Assembly: GCA_963693305.1 (NCBI GenBank)
Contig: OY855904.1
Span: forward strand, 10,834,996 to 10,898,995
From: Meandrina meandrites
Taxonomy: Eukaryota; Cnidaria; Anthozoa; Scleractinia; Meandrinidae
Length of the DNA stretch: 64,000 nt
Direction: 5' to 3'
Made by a program: the position numbers and the translations under genes
In this document: in pieces, positions 21,366 to 36,200 of the stretch
Layout: each line of letters begins with the position of its first letter
How positions within the stretch are numbered: the stretch's first letter is position 1
The notes under the pieces: generated by a model
The model's input: only the letters and a program-made list of their open reading frames with translations
Database searches by the model: none
What the model was told of the DNA's origin: nothing

Positions 21366-24300
21366 TCGCTGTACAAGGTGAATACTGATTCAGAAACGCT
21401 TTCTCTTGTTCTCTCAAATTTTTCATCCGTGTTACCATAAATCCCAGCTGTGAAAACGCGAAAATATTTATTTTACAAAGTCAGTTAAATTTCGATCTGT
21501 TGTACCTCGTCGGCGGATAAGTTAAACATTTCAAATCAGATTAATTATAACTCACGCTAACGCCGTATTTTTATAAATTGCATAAATTATAATGTAAAAT
21601 GTATGCACGTATGTGGTATTTTGGTGTTACGCCGTTCTCTATCAGATGGGACTGTGCTTTAATTTCATTTGCGAATCGAATTTGCTGTATGAGTATTGTT
21701 TACGTTTTACCATCCAAGTAAGTGTTTTGTGAATGGGACATTTCCGTTTCAACAGTTTGCTTGACAACAACCCATTGGAGTGTGACTGTTCAATAATGAT
21801 CCATTCCCAGTGGAAAGCTCAAATAACCGGGACATGCGCACATCCGCATCACTTGAGAGGAGTTGAAATTGGCACAATTCAGCCTGAGGATTTCCAATGC
21901 GGTATGTTAGAAAATCAGTATTTTTCTCCGATCACTTTTTCCAAACCTTTCCAATTTAATCTGTCAAAATAGACGATTAGCAGGAGATGATGACGTGAGA
22001 TGGGAAACTCATGTGATTGCATATAGTCCATCTCGAGATATTTTTGATTAAGATATTCATAACCGGTGCACCACCGTGACGAGGCTAATCTTGCATGTTT
22101 GTGCACTTCTCGCAGGCGGATCGCGGATTAGCTTCCAAGTTATGGCCTGTCAAAGTCAAAAACCCAAGTGAAATAACAGATCAGGAAAATATATTTAGCC
22201 GTGAGCCTGAACTGTCCCTTTAACTGAAATCCCGACAAAAAGAAGTTCCCTCTCATCCGAGGCTTGGTTCGAGGGGAAGGAAGTAAGCTGTCACTTTTTT
22301 GGGAGATTGAAATTTGGCAACAAAATACTTATGGAGGACCGGAGGGTGGGGGCCTTGCAATAGTTTTAACCAAACTAACATGTTATTGCATTCCCAGCCA
22401 ATAGCTGCGAAATGCTTTTCGCCCGTGGACGCCGTTCTGATGGCCTTTACAATCTACGCGCACCTGACATCATTCAGCAGAGACACTTTCTGGGGTGGTG
22501 TGACATGAGTGGTCCTAATGGGGGATGGCTTGTGTTTCAACAGCGTATCAATGGCTCTGTCAACTTTACAAGAGACTGGAATTCATACACTCAAGGTTTT
22601 GGCAGACATGGCTTCGAGTTTTGGCTTGGAAATGATTATATTTATGGCAAAACTTTCAGGGGAGAGCACGTGCTGAGAATTGAAATCTCTGATGATAGGA
22701 GCAATCAAACATTTTTTTCTGAATATGAAAATTTTCGAGTGTCGAGTCCATTCAATAACTACAAACTTCATGTAGGAGAATACCGAGGCAATTTAATTGA
22801 CATTCTTTTTAATGCTAATAACTCTGCGTTCTCCACTTGGGATCGCGATAATGACAAAGTCAATGGATCATGCGCACGGAAGAATAAAGGAGCGTGGTGG
22901 TACGGTAGCACATGTGATATTCAAGACCTGAACAGCATGCTGGGAAACGTTACCGCGCGAGGCTTGGTTAAAATTAGGATGAAAACTAAGGAACTTTTGC
23001 GAGGTAATACTCTTTACGTTTAAACTAATGTGTACATTGTAAATATCCATATTTAATAGCTCTATTCATATAACCAAAACTGTGCACATGTACATTTACA
23101 CTGCAATACGTACAGTATTCTTGTTTAACACAAAGCACTATTCACCATAGATTGCTACTAAAGAGCCTAGCCTCGATTCGCAAATGCTCGCTCTTGACTG
23201 CCGCGTATTTCTAATGAAACCGCATTCAGGATTCATTGAAAGTTTAAAGGATTGTCCTCGTCTCGTCCTCCACTTCGCTAGTGTTCTTTTGTGTACACAT
23301 TTCACTTTTCTGTGTTCTATGTTTCGTGTCATATTCTCTTCCATATTGCCGAAAGCTGGTACATCAGTTTTATATGAAAAACGAGAAATGTATAGTCCGT
23401 TTCAGTGTTCTTGGTAGCGCTGTGGGACTTTGGTCGAAGCTAAACGGAAAAGCTCGCGACTGATCGTAAAATTGTCGGCATGACAGCTTAGCTGCATCGG
23501 TTGACGATGAAAGTTTGTGGAAAAAAAAAGGTAGTGATTTGTAATTCAAAATATACACTGCTGGAGTACTGTGAATCCCACGTGAAATAACTTTAATTTT
23601 CCACCCTAGATCGCTGCAATTCAAGCGCAGTTCTTAGTAGAGTTCAATGTGGATGGCCAGGAATCACAAAAGAACAGTGTCTGGCACGTGACTGTTGCTA
23701 TGACAACAACACAGCTGATAACGTAACCAAGTGCTTTGTCAAACTTCACTTTGGTAAGTAAATAGGCCTAAATAGTCAACAAGCGCCGTGAGTTAACAAG
23801 TTTTCTAATCTAGTTGTACACTGTTGCTACTCTACGTCATAACCCTGAATTTTTAACAATTCTTCTTAATGCTAAAAGAGGTCACAGATAATTTCCTAAA
23901 AATCAAGAAAGGAGAAAGTGTTTAATTAGTTTCCTCTTGAAAAAACATTATCCTTTTCTTAGAGGTGCGAACCAGCATAACAAAAGGGTGTCTCAGCGTG
24001 TTATGAAAATTCATGAAGTTAAAACTAAGGAAATCATAACCGTGACGGTGACTTAGCATAGATTTTTACGATTTTGTTTCTCTATTTTCTTAGTAGTTTT
24101 AGTTTCGATTGAGAAGATATATCAACCACTCGAGAGAGTGTCTCATCACATTTCCAAACACCTCGAGATTCCTCAAAAATACTCCGCCGTGCTTGGTATT
24201 TTCAGCCCTCTTCTCGGTGTTGGAAATGTGATGAAACACACTCTCTCGCTCTTTCGTGTTTAATATGTTACGTTACCAATTTTAACATCTCTGAATTGAC

Positions 24301-26918
24301 GTCTTTGTTTTCTTTCAAGTGTTTGTTGAGCGTACTGGATGCTTCTCCATTAGAAAAGAACTAATAAACTCACTGGAAAACCGAGAGCCTCTATTAGAAA
24401 GGCTCCACCCTGTCCAGGCATGCAGTTCAGTAGCGTGGTCACGTGGACGCAAAGTGTTTGCTGTGTACAATGGAAGCGAGTGCCTTGCTGGCACTAATCT
24501 TTCAGCAATGCTTCCCCGGCTCAATGCATCTAAAGGATGTCTGGGAGGAAGGGGAGGACAAAACGTGACTGATGTTTATCGTTTCACAAGTAAGGAAGCC
24601 TTTCGTCTTCCAACTATCTTACAAATGATTCATGCATCCATTCATTTATTACTATAGCCATTTGTTCATTCATCCATTTGTTTTTCATTCATCTGTTCAA
24701 TCCTTTCTTAGTTCATTCCGGCATTCACTCAATCACCAATTAATTCATTTCGTCGTTGCCTTATTCTTTCATTCATTCATTCATTCATTCATTCATTCAT
24801 TCATTCATTCATTCATTCATTCATTCATTCATTCATTCATTCATTCATTCATTCATTCATTCATTCATTCATTCATTCATTCATTCACCTTTTTTTCGCC
24901 TTTTAATTTTTTTTTTCAGTTTTCGTTACCAAACTAACCGGACTCAGAGCCAGTTACGTGACCTTTGACACTGTTCGTGTGGACTGGAATCCAGTTTCAG
25001 AGCTCTTTATTCTTGGCTACAAAGTTCTCGTGCAAAATACTTCATTCAATCAGTTTGTTGCCTGGAACGTAAGCTCCGCCTACGTCAAGGGTCTCCATAG
25101 CAACACTTCTTACGTCATCAAGGTTTTTCCAGTTCATGGTTTAACTGTTGAAGAGACCGCTACCAGAAGTTCGCAAAGTATCATTGTTGATACCAAGCCA
25201 GTTCAAGGTAAAAAAATGTTATTAAACGTAACTCGTAGTGAATAACTAAAAGTCATCAAGGTATATTATTGTGAAGATTACTCTTCACAACAACAACATT
25301 TTGTTAAGACGATAGTTAACAATTATTCACCGAAGTGGAGGAGAAAATATACGACACAAGCTGAATAACTAGCGGACCTAAAGATTACTTTTGATAGCTG
25401 GTAGCCAAAGCGACACGGGAAGCCATTTTTGTTTCTCTTCGGCTGCTCGGGGGGTGAATACTACTTTGTTAATCACGTCCGAGTTAACCAATCAGAGCCT
25501 GCAGCCCCCCTTGCCTCCCCCGCCTCGTGCGCCTATGCGTATTAAGTTATGGCGACATTAAGTCATGTCAAAAATAATCTCTTTTGTTTCACAGATAATC
25601 CGTGCCGCAGCACTCCATGTCTCAACAACGGAACCTGCCAACCGTCTACTGACAGTGTGTTCTGTGATTGTCCTGAAAAGTTTGTTGGTGACTTCTGTGA
25701 GACTTTTGTATCTGGTCAGTAACACAAAGAACATTTAATTAGAAAAGAGTTACGAGTTAACAGAAGACAGGAGAGTAATCATTGCCTCTCCTTTTTCTAG
25801 CTCCTACAGCACCACCTGGTCAAGTCTCCGCCACCGCAACAGGCCCTACAAGTCTGTTTGTCACTTGGGGAAGTGTTCCAGAACAATATCGTCATGGTCA
25901 AATCCTTATGCATATGGTTAACATCAGTTCTGCCAATATCCAGAATGATTCCTTTGTAGTTCCTGTATCCGGTTCCAACCAAATTTATGTGGATTACCTT
26001 GAGATCTACACGCTTTACGTCATCCGTGTTTCGGCGGTGAACAACGTCGGAGAAGGACCCAAAAGTGAGGCCTTCACAGCTCGAACTATGGCAAGCGGTA
26101 AGCTAATAAATAAATAATAATCAATCAATCAATCAGCTATGTTTCACAAAGGGTCCCCCGATTAAATTGGAATTTATAAGTGTTGGTTTTTGTGGAGGGA
26201 GGAAAACCAGAGAACCCGGAGAAAACCCTTGGAGCAAGGACAAGAGCCAACAACAAACTCAACCCACATATGACGCCGGGTCCGGGAATCGAACCTGGCC
26301 ACATTGTTGGGAAGCGAGTGCTCTCGCCACTGCTCAGTTTTTTCTTGCTCACATAGGAAAGTGGGAAAGGTCGTTAATGTTTTTTTTTTACTTTTTTCTT
26401 TCTGTTTTCTGTGTATTTCTTCAGCTCCATCTCGTGCCCCTGACTTGGTAATCGCCTACAACTCCAGTTCCACAAGTCTGGTTTTGAGATGGAGTCGTGT
26501 GCCAAAGCAGTATTTTCATGGAAAGACTATTGGATACAAAATTATTTATCACCCAGTTGGTTTGGAGAGGAAAGCAATCTCTTTTAGTGTTAACTACACG
26601 ACAAACAGCACAACCCTTAAGGACCTGACAGTCTATACCGTGTATGTCATCAACATATCAGCAGTGAGTTCTGGTGGTGTGGGGCCTGGAAACATGACAA
26701 TGGCTCAAACAGATGCAGGAGGTACGGAAGTCTTAAAAAAGCGTTATACTAAAGATTTAGTCACAATGACCAAACAAAAGTTCCTTTTCCCAATATACAG
26801 CACTGTTTCGGTTGATTAGCATAAAGGTGCAACTGTCTTGAAACCGTGCGAGAATGACCTACAAACAGGATAGTTGAAGCATAGCTCCTTGAATTTATAT
26901 ACTCATTTATTTTAGTAT

Positions 26919-26969
<51 letters not shown>

Positions 26970-27198
26970 CTTATTTACTTACTTTTTTATTTATTCTGCA
27001 CGCTATCGCCTGTTGTGTCTGCAACAAAAATTGTGTTCTTTGTGCCTTATTATGAATGTCAGTTGACCAAGCTTTATTCCGTCAGAATGGCTAGATATTG
27101 GTCAAGTTTTTCAGTTTGGGTGATTAAGGCCTCGACTGCGTCTCGAGTTCCACAATCACACAATAGGAGAACTTCGCCAATATCCAGGCATTTGACCC

Positions 27199-27245
<47 letters not shown>

Positions 27246-30200
27246 GTCATTGTAGCGCCTGGCGACGCTAGCTATCCTTTCGAAAACGGTCCATGCCATT
27301 TTTATGGTCGATGGCATCATTGGTAGCCAAGCTTTTCACTAAAGTGTCACTAAAATGGCATCGACCGTTTACGGAGGGAAACGTGCCCTGGCGACGTATA
27401 AGGGACCAGGCCTTCACAAGATTCCGCCAGTTGGACCGGCCCTGCGCCGCCTTTCGTGCCTCACCTCATAATAATTTGAACTAACGCTGGATGATCCACT
27501 TCCGGCGGTCCTTCTCCAGATAATTCCCGGTCTTCCTTGTTCCTTTTCCCACCTGGTGTCTAGAGCATAGTTTCTTTGGTGATATTACCCCTGTCCTTTC
27601 GCAATATTTGCCTACCCAGCGTCATTTCCTTCTAGCCATTTCAGCCACAATGTCATGCTGTTCACAAATACTTCAAACTTCAGCGTTTCAGATCTTATGT
27701 GGCCATCTTATGGGCAATTGACTTCGAATTCGTGCTTGGTTAATAAGTCATGTATCTCATAGTTTCATCTTCCTTTCAATCTACCAGCACCATCTCGAGC
27801 TCCATACTTGCTTACAGCATACAACGTCAGCTCTACAAGTCTGGTAGTGAAATGGAGTCACTTAAGAAAAAAGTATTTTTGCGGAAAGCCCATTGGATAC
27901 AAAATTGTTTACCACCCAGTTGATTTGGAGAGTGATTTTAATTTTGTGAGTGTTAACTACACGACAAACAAAACAACCCTTACCGGCCTGTCTGTCTATA
28001 CAATGTACGCCATTAATGTGTCAGCAGTAAGTTCTGGAGGAGTGGGGCCAGCAAAAACAACCTTCGCTACAACAGGTAGGAACACAGTCATATTCTTGTC
28101 TTTGACTGGGGGTGCTTACAATCTGTCGAAAGGAACCGGTTGGGAGGAACTTTGAATAATGGTAAGGGACTTTCCAAAACCAACCGGAAGAGATGGCGCT
28201 TACCATTTACTGTTATTTTTTCCGTTGATGAGAGACTGGAACTGGAAAATCGTGCAAATGGTAAGGAAATTTCCCGACGTTCCGTTCTGAACAGAAAAAG
28301 AGGAGTACCTCTGAAGGTAGTCCACAATTTCCGTACGGATTTTCCGCAAAGTTACTGTTCCATTTGACTCTCAACCGAAATTTCGGGACTTTTTTGGCTA
28401 AATGGTAAGCACCCTGGATCACCTGACTAAGAATAAGTCTTCTTTGACTTGTTATTACATTAACTATCCTTCATGTTTGAAGTCACTCTTGTATGGGCGA
28501 TGTATTTCATGTGACAATACTAGCATTAATTGCCAGCGAGCCAGACAAAGGAGAGGCTTCTCAGCTAACAAGATGGGAGAAGGGACGATACCCGTATAAA
28601 TGTGTTAAAATAACTTCTTAAATTTATTTCACAGATAATCCGTGTCGCAGCGGACCGCCATGTCTAAACAATGGAACCTGTCAACCTTTCAACGACGGCG
28701 GTGCGTTCTGTGTTTGTCCTGAGAATTTTGTTGGTGGCTACTGCGAAACTTTTGTATCGGGTGAGTAACCTGAAAGGAAGTATACTGAACGCACTTATGT
28801 CCAGGGTTGAATACAAGTATTGTTCAATATGTGTTTCAGATGTGATTGAGTTATTTGACATTTCATATATAAACAATAGTCTCCATTTGGCGCGAAAATA
28901 TGCACGGATATTTGTCTGCGAACATTATCTGGTTCCGAGAAGTGAAAAGTTTTCCGAGAGCGAAGCTCGAGGAAAACTGTGAGCTTCGAGGAACAGATAA
29001 TGTCCAAGGACAAATATCCGTGCATATTTTCGCGCCAAATGGAGACTATTGTGTTTATTATCCTTCGAATATTTTTATACAAGGCCGCATTTTGGGAGAC
29101 CTTTTCTCCAAACTTTGAAACGACAAAGTAATTCTCTAGGCGCTCAAAATATTTTTAGTTTATTCAAAATTTTTAGTTCTATTCATTTTAACAATCTACT
29201 TGGGATGAAAACTAAACCTGCGAACATAAATCGCAAAGCTCGAAAACTGGGGAATATCACTTGGGGAGTATCATCTGATATTCCCCAGTTTTGGCTGCAT
29301 CACGTGACCTGTTTAAACCAATCGTGCCCGCAAATACATTTGATGGATTATAAAACTTTATATTTGAAGAACTTTACATTTGGTGAACTTTTATTACGGA
29401 GGACACTTTGTGATGCCTATCATGAAGAGTGCGCATCTCATTAGTGGTCAATCCTGGACATATCTGACTGAACGGGTCTACGAGTAAACAGAAGACTGAT
29501 TATGGGCCGATAGCTTTAACCAGCTTAACTTAAGCTGTTTCCTACTCCCCCACCAGGCTCATATCTTCTCGGTTTCCATTTACAAGAGACAAGAGATAAC
29601 GCTGCTGGGGTCTCGTTCAAGACGCAGTAAGGCAGATAATGCATCAAGACGCATAACCCCTTTTGCGTCCGGACTGATTCATGAACTGTATTTTTTGCTT
29701 TGCTATGCTTTTGTCTTGGCCTCTTGTTCTACAAAGAACTCGCGCTAGTGTGCTTTAGACTTGGCTTACGCGCGTTTCACGTGCTTGGCGCTGGTTTAGG
29801 TTCTTCTGTTCAGACGCTATTTGCTTGTGTTTGTTGCGACTGACCAGATCTGACTCCTGTTAGTTTCTCGATCACATTATTCTGTAGTATAATTCATTCA
29901 GAAGATCAGCATATTTTCCTACTAGCCAGTTAAACAATACATGTGTCTTAAAACGGTGATGTTGACTTCTTTTTCTTTTCAGCTCCTACAGCACCACCTG
30001 GTAAAGTCTTCGCCACAGCAACAAGCCCTAGAAGCCTGTTTGTCACTTGGGGTAGTGTTCCAGAACAATATCGTCATGGCCAGATCCTTATGCATAAGGT
30101 TTATATCAGCCTTGCCGATATCCAGAGCGATTCCATTATAATCCCTGTATCCCGGTCAAACCAAACTAATCTGGGTGACCTTCAGGTCTATACGCTTTAC

Positions 30201-33200
30201 GTTATCCGTGTTTCGGCGGTGAACAACATCGGAGAAGGACCAAAAAGTGAGACCTTCACAGTTCGAACTATGGCAAGCGGTAAGTTGATAACTCTAGTAA
30301 GAAAAAAGGAAAAATTAAAGTGTTTATTAATCTCAATGTATTTCTTTAGTTCCATCTCGAGCCCCTGACTTGGTAACCGCGTACAACTCCAGTTCCACAA
30401 GCCTGGTGGTGAGATGGAGTCACGTGATAAAGAAGTATTTTCAGGGAAAGCCTATTGGATACAAAATTGTTTATTACCCTGTTGATATGAAAAGTGATTT
30501 TAATTCTGTGAGTGTGAACTACATGACGAACACCACAAACCTTATGGACCTGGCTGTGTACACACGGTACGCAATCCGAGTGTCAGCGGTGAGTTCTGGA
30601 GGAGAAGGGCCTGGAAAAGAGACTTTTTCTGTAACAGGTGCGAAGATATTTATGTCGTCCTGGACTGGCTAACTTTGACTGTTGACTTCTATTGTGAATT
30701 GTTATGTTACTTGCCCTGGCGACCTATTACATGTGAACTAAATTGAGCAGGGACAAATATGTTTGTCTACGTGTGCATTATAGCGGGAATACATAGAAAA
30801 ATTAAAAATATCCCCAAACAAACTAAAAATGATGGATGTTGCTAGGACAGACGTGAGTTTTTTTCCGAAAATTAATAGAGACTCAATATGTTTTTACATA
30901 ATTAGTAAGTAAATTACAAGAAAGTAGTGCTATCTTAATACAAAGACAATAAACTTCACTCATGTCGTTTCTGCTCATTAACACAATACCAAACTACTCG
31001 TATAACAAGGAAGAAATATATAGTTACTTATTTCAAATATAAACTAAACTTTGAAATGAGGGGCGCACAGTTGATGATAAGACGGACTCAACACCTTAGC
31101 TGTTATTTACAATGTCTTTCTTTAAAACCATACGGAACTCGTGTGTACACGAATTCAAAGTGAATATTATTTTCCATGTTTATGTTCTAGATAATCCATG
31201 TCGCAGCTTACATTGTCTTAATAACGGAACCTGTCAATCATCCGAAGATGTTGTGTTTTGTGACTGTCCTAAAAAGTTCGTTGGTGACTTATGCGAGACC
31301 TTTGTATCTGGTGAGTAAAACAAAGAACGTTTAGAACGGCTTTACAAGTTGACAATACGCTTATTGACCGAGTGCTTGTGACCAATAAGTCTGGTCAGAC
31401 TTGGTGAGTTTCCGAATTTTTTTGACTGCATGTTGTATTAAGACAGGACGGACTATCGATCGTACTAAGTTCTTATTTCGTCACTTAGTGCGTTACTCGA
31501 CACGTATTACAGAGACGTATAAACCATTAGCAGACTAAAAAAAAAATCTCCCACCTAGACGGGTTAAACGTCTTTGTATAAAAGTGGTCGCGTGTTACAG
31601 GTCAATTTCGAGCACTTTCCGGGGTCATTATGTTCTTGGCAAATTACTTCACTCTGACAGCCACGTGGATGAATTCCGGTGAACTGCTACGATAAGCCAG
31701 CAACATCCTTGAGGGGAGTAGGGAATTTATACAATACGATAGGATACTAATCCTATCAGCATCCCATTTAGTGAAAGTCCTTGGTCGGAAACTGGAATAA
31801 GGTACGATTGCCCCATTCACTTGAGGAATTCGCTTTGCATTTTTCCAATTCGTAAAATTATTGATATAGAAAAAGAAACGAGTATTTGACGTAGCTTGGT
31901 GAACTGTCCTCGATCCGATTCAGTAGGTGATCCTTAAGTTCCTATTGGCTACTTGTTCAGTACAGTATCTGACGTCTTTGATGTTCAATCCTCTTTTCCA
32001 GTTCCCACTGCGCCGCCTGGTCAAGTTTCTGCAAAAGCAACCAGCCCTGCAAGTCTGTTTATTAGTTGGAATAGTGTTCCAGAAAAACATCGTCATGGGA
32101 AGGTCGATTCGTATTTCATTTATATCAGTAGTGCTAATATGCCAAGCGATTCGAGATTATTCATTGCAGGAAGCTCTACCAAATATCTTCTGGGCCACCT
32201 ACAGGTCTACACGCTTTACTTCATTCGCGTTTCGGCCAGGAACAGTATCGGAGAAGGACCTAAAAGTGCGCCCATTACAGCGCGAACTATGGAAGGAGGT
32301 AAGTTGTTATATTTAACACGTGTCTCGTGGGTATTTCGTAAATAATGCCCTTAGGAGATTTGGTAAAGCCGAATGTTGATTTGAATGTTAAAGATTTTCT
32401 GAGTCGTCTGACGATAGTGAAAGACGTGTATCGAACACTGTGTGCTATAAGTACCAAAGCAGCGTGTCCTCTTATGAGACAAGCCGGAAGTGATCACAAA
32501 AGAACATAAAATACAACTGAAGCCTTCTTCAACGGCTACTGTGAGACATTATCAAAGTAGCTGGCCATCGGTACGTACGGAGGTGGGCGTTAGCCAAGGT
32601 TCAACTGTATTTATTTTTAATCCAAATGTGCCCGTTGGAAGAAATTTTATCATGCCGTAAGAACAAAGATGATCGATCGCTGGCGGTTTGTCCAGAGATC
32701 ACGTGAACACCCTGTAAATTTACTACAAGAACCAATCAATTTACTTTATCATTGAACCAACACCAGAGTTAACAGACCTGTAACACGATGGCACTGTATT
32801 GTTTTCATAACTATAAGTAAGTAAGTAAGTACTTTATTTAAACACATATCACCAGAAGTCCATAACTAGAAGTCTACATCTCTGGTAATAGGCTTTGAGA
32901 TATGTCTTTCGCGTGTACCTCGCGCTCCTCGCGTGTAGGCTATTTTTAGAACAGCTGTGCCGCGAACAAGTAGCCAATCACATTGAAGTATTTTTTAATT
33001 CGCGCCTTTGATTGGTTGAACAAATTTTTGAAGAAAAGCAGAACTGCAGAGGACGAGTGAACTCGAGCGAACGGCATTACGAAATTTTTGTTTGTTGGTC
33101 ATCGTAATTTCCGTTTTGTGAGGATTAAATCGTCCGGACAAGAATCATCAGGCCATCTTTCATCGATGACGATAGCATCGAAGTTGTAAAAATTCGGAGC

Positions 33201-36200
33201 ATCCAAATAAGCGAGAGGACCTCAGTGTTTTGGAGTCAGAATACGAAAATTAGTCTATCTTGCCCGCTGCCATTATGGCAGCGGGCAAGATAGACTAATT
33301 CCGAGTCAAATTCAAGATGCGAAGACACTAAAGATTAATGGTACTCTCAAGATGAAGACAGGCATTAAGAGAGCAAGTGCATTTTGGCACAGGTTCGTTG
33401 CTATTTTGAAAAACAAAACCGTGGTCCCTGAAGCGCTCAACATCGAGCGCGGAATGAACAGAATGAAGCTTGATTCGTTTGAGAACAACATTCAGAGAAA
33501 ACGACAAGTTTGGCGAGTTTCGCATGTTTTTGGAATTATAAGGACGGCATGAAAACAAAAGACTGACTAAGGTAATGTACTTGTTTTAATATGAATAGAA
33601 ATACGAGTTTAATTCATCGAACAATGATGATTTCATTCACATCCGTCAAAAGTTTAATTCAAGTTGTGCTTCTCGAGCACTTCGCAGTGTGCAGCTATTG
33701 TGTTGTGTATGTTGTTCAGTATTTTAACACGAGGATATGCTGTACAAAATAAAGACACACTTAACTACTAAAAGTTTGGGGAACTTCTGTTCATAAATTC
33801 TCTCGTAAATTATACAAAGTCGACCTGTTTGTTTTGTGAGTTTGTCTACGGAAACCCGGCGACGGGTTGCTTTTTCACTCGCCTTCAAATGCCATTGAAC
33901 AGAGGTTTGAAATCACTATCTACGATACTACCTCTGTCGAAATGTGAGAATTAAAGAGAATGGCCTGTCAAGTGTTTTGATGTGATTTGATTTATTTCAC
34001 CTGCCACTTTCCAAAATATTCGGCCGCAACTTAGAACTCCAATCGTGTCGAAATAGTGGGTTACGTCATTTTCTCGCGAGACATCAGTTTCTAAAAATAG
34101 CCTACACGCGAAAGACATAGCACGCGCCCCAATACCAGATGTAGACTTCTAGTTATGGACTTCTGATATCACCAATGAGCCAGGGGCTCGTTTAAAAGTG
34201 AACGTGTATTCTAAAAAATTACAATATAAAAAATTTAAATATGATTATCTTAGCTAGACTATAAAATTTAAAAACTATATTAACATTGAAGGCAGAACTC
34301 ATGAACATTTTAGGTAATGGGCCTTGAGATATGTCTTCCAGTAGTGTATACAGTAGGCTATTTTTAGAACGGCTTTTTCGCGAACCAGTACAGTAGCGAA
34401 CACGATAGCCAATCTCGTCGTTGCACATGTACGCCATCATTGCACGTGTACGCCATCATTTCTTCGCAATAAACTACGTCATTTTCTCGCGCGCAAGGTT
34501 TGTTATAAAAATAGCCTACTCGCGAAAGACATAGCAAGCTGTAGACTTTCTATCTTATGAACTTCTGGTAATACCAGTTATTGTCGCCCTGTTGATATAA
34601 ATTTTGTTCTTTGCATGCATGTTTCACCCATATCTGGAGCCAGTGTACATCCGACTTTTATCCTTAATTTAGCGGATGTAAACTGGTGAGACTCGGCTAG
34701 CTCCATATGGCGTTCAGTCTTCTGTGTCAACAAATGTACGCATCCGTTTGCTACGCATTCATTCTTTCTAGTGCCCAGTGCTGCTCCGACTAATTTACGT
34801 TTGGTTCACCGCGACTCGAGGTCCATTCTCGTGGAATGGGACCCAATCCCTAAAGGTTCAGAGAATGGTGTACTCAAAGGATACAAGGTGGAATACTTGT
34901 CGGAAGATGTCGAGACTGCTGATCATGAAACAACTCATGACGAATATACAGCTGTTCTCTCCAAGCTATTGAATGGAACGCTATACACGATCCGCGTAGC
35001 TGCCTTCACGAGTATGGGTTCCGGAGACTTTTCGCAACCTATCCAAGTCCGGACGAACAAGTGTGAGTAATGATTGATCTGTCGTTAATTTTCTGATAAG
35101 CACTATTTTTAGGCATGTCCTATCAAAGTTTAGTCGGAGACAGGGGGAGAGATAGAGCATAGGTCGGGAATTTTGAACATACTTAGATTTTCTGTTTCAA
35201 TTTCCAACTTCAGGGCCCTCCTGAATTGCCAAAAGAGTCACAAAAAATGAATAAAATTCGATACAAAGACCACTAAAATAGTCAAACATCACCATTACGG
35301 GCAGAAAATTGCTGTCCTAAACCACTTCTCCTTACCCCCCCCCCCCCCCCCGGCTTAACATTGACAAAGTCGTCACCCATGTAGTTCGTACAACGGTTGG
35401 ATACTCTCACTGATACTGAGTTACAAGGAACCGATAATGTTTGTCTCATTGTCACATTGTACCAAGTTGAACCTTGCTGAATGGTCTAGCTCCAACTAGT
35501 GTCTTGTAGCCCAGTGGTGAGCGACCGACTTGTGTGCTCCTGTTGGGTAGGTAGTAAAGTTTCCGGCTGGTGCTCAAATACTTACGGGTTCGAAAACGCG
35601 GATCAACGCCTCACAAAACTAAAATGCTTTTCAATGTATTGCAGACAATCCCTGTGAAGATTATCCTTGTCTAAATGGAGGGATATGCGTAATGGGAGAC
35701 GGACCTTATTGTAAATGCCAAGACGGGTTTATCGGTATGCATTGTGATGCTTACAAAGCTGGTAAGGAAACTACAGAGTTTGTGTTTCACGAATGTGTTC
35801 AATCTGTCTCGATCATTGAGGGTAGGGTCAGTGTGTAAGGGTAATATCGTAGTGCTTTAGCAAGTTTCTTTTCTTTTTTCAATTTTTTTTTTTGCTTCCG
35901 ATTATGATAACAAATACGAGCGAAAGGAAAAAAAAATAATAATAAAATATTTATATAGCGCCATATCCATGGCTCATGGCCTTTTACAATAAAAATTTTA
36001 AAACGAAACATAAACAATAACATAGCAACTAATAAGACATCATTTCCTTATGCTGACATTTTAGAGCGCCGATGCCGCAGTCCAACAGTCAGTCTGCCCA
36101 GCCTATCACCAAATGTGACGTCAGCGGTGAGAGTGCGCCGAGCCAATCAAATTTTGATCCCTTCCGAAGTACAGCTCGATTGTGAGCTTTCCTTCGCGAC

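Noticed and set aside
24632..24968. Phe-Ile-His-Ser repeat open frames
   Set aside because: Translation of the (ATTC)n microsatellite in intron 7 of gene A.
33352..33552. 66-codon open frame inside the 1.3-kb TIR element
   Set aside because: Basic and short, without transposase motifs; not enough to call a gene.
35510..35615. Possible tRNA-derived sequence (and a similar one near 40375)
   Set aside because: A-box- and B-box-like words are present, but the cloverleaf cannot be formed and no repeated body follows.
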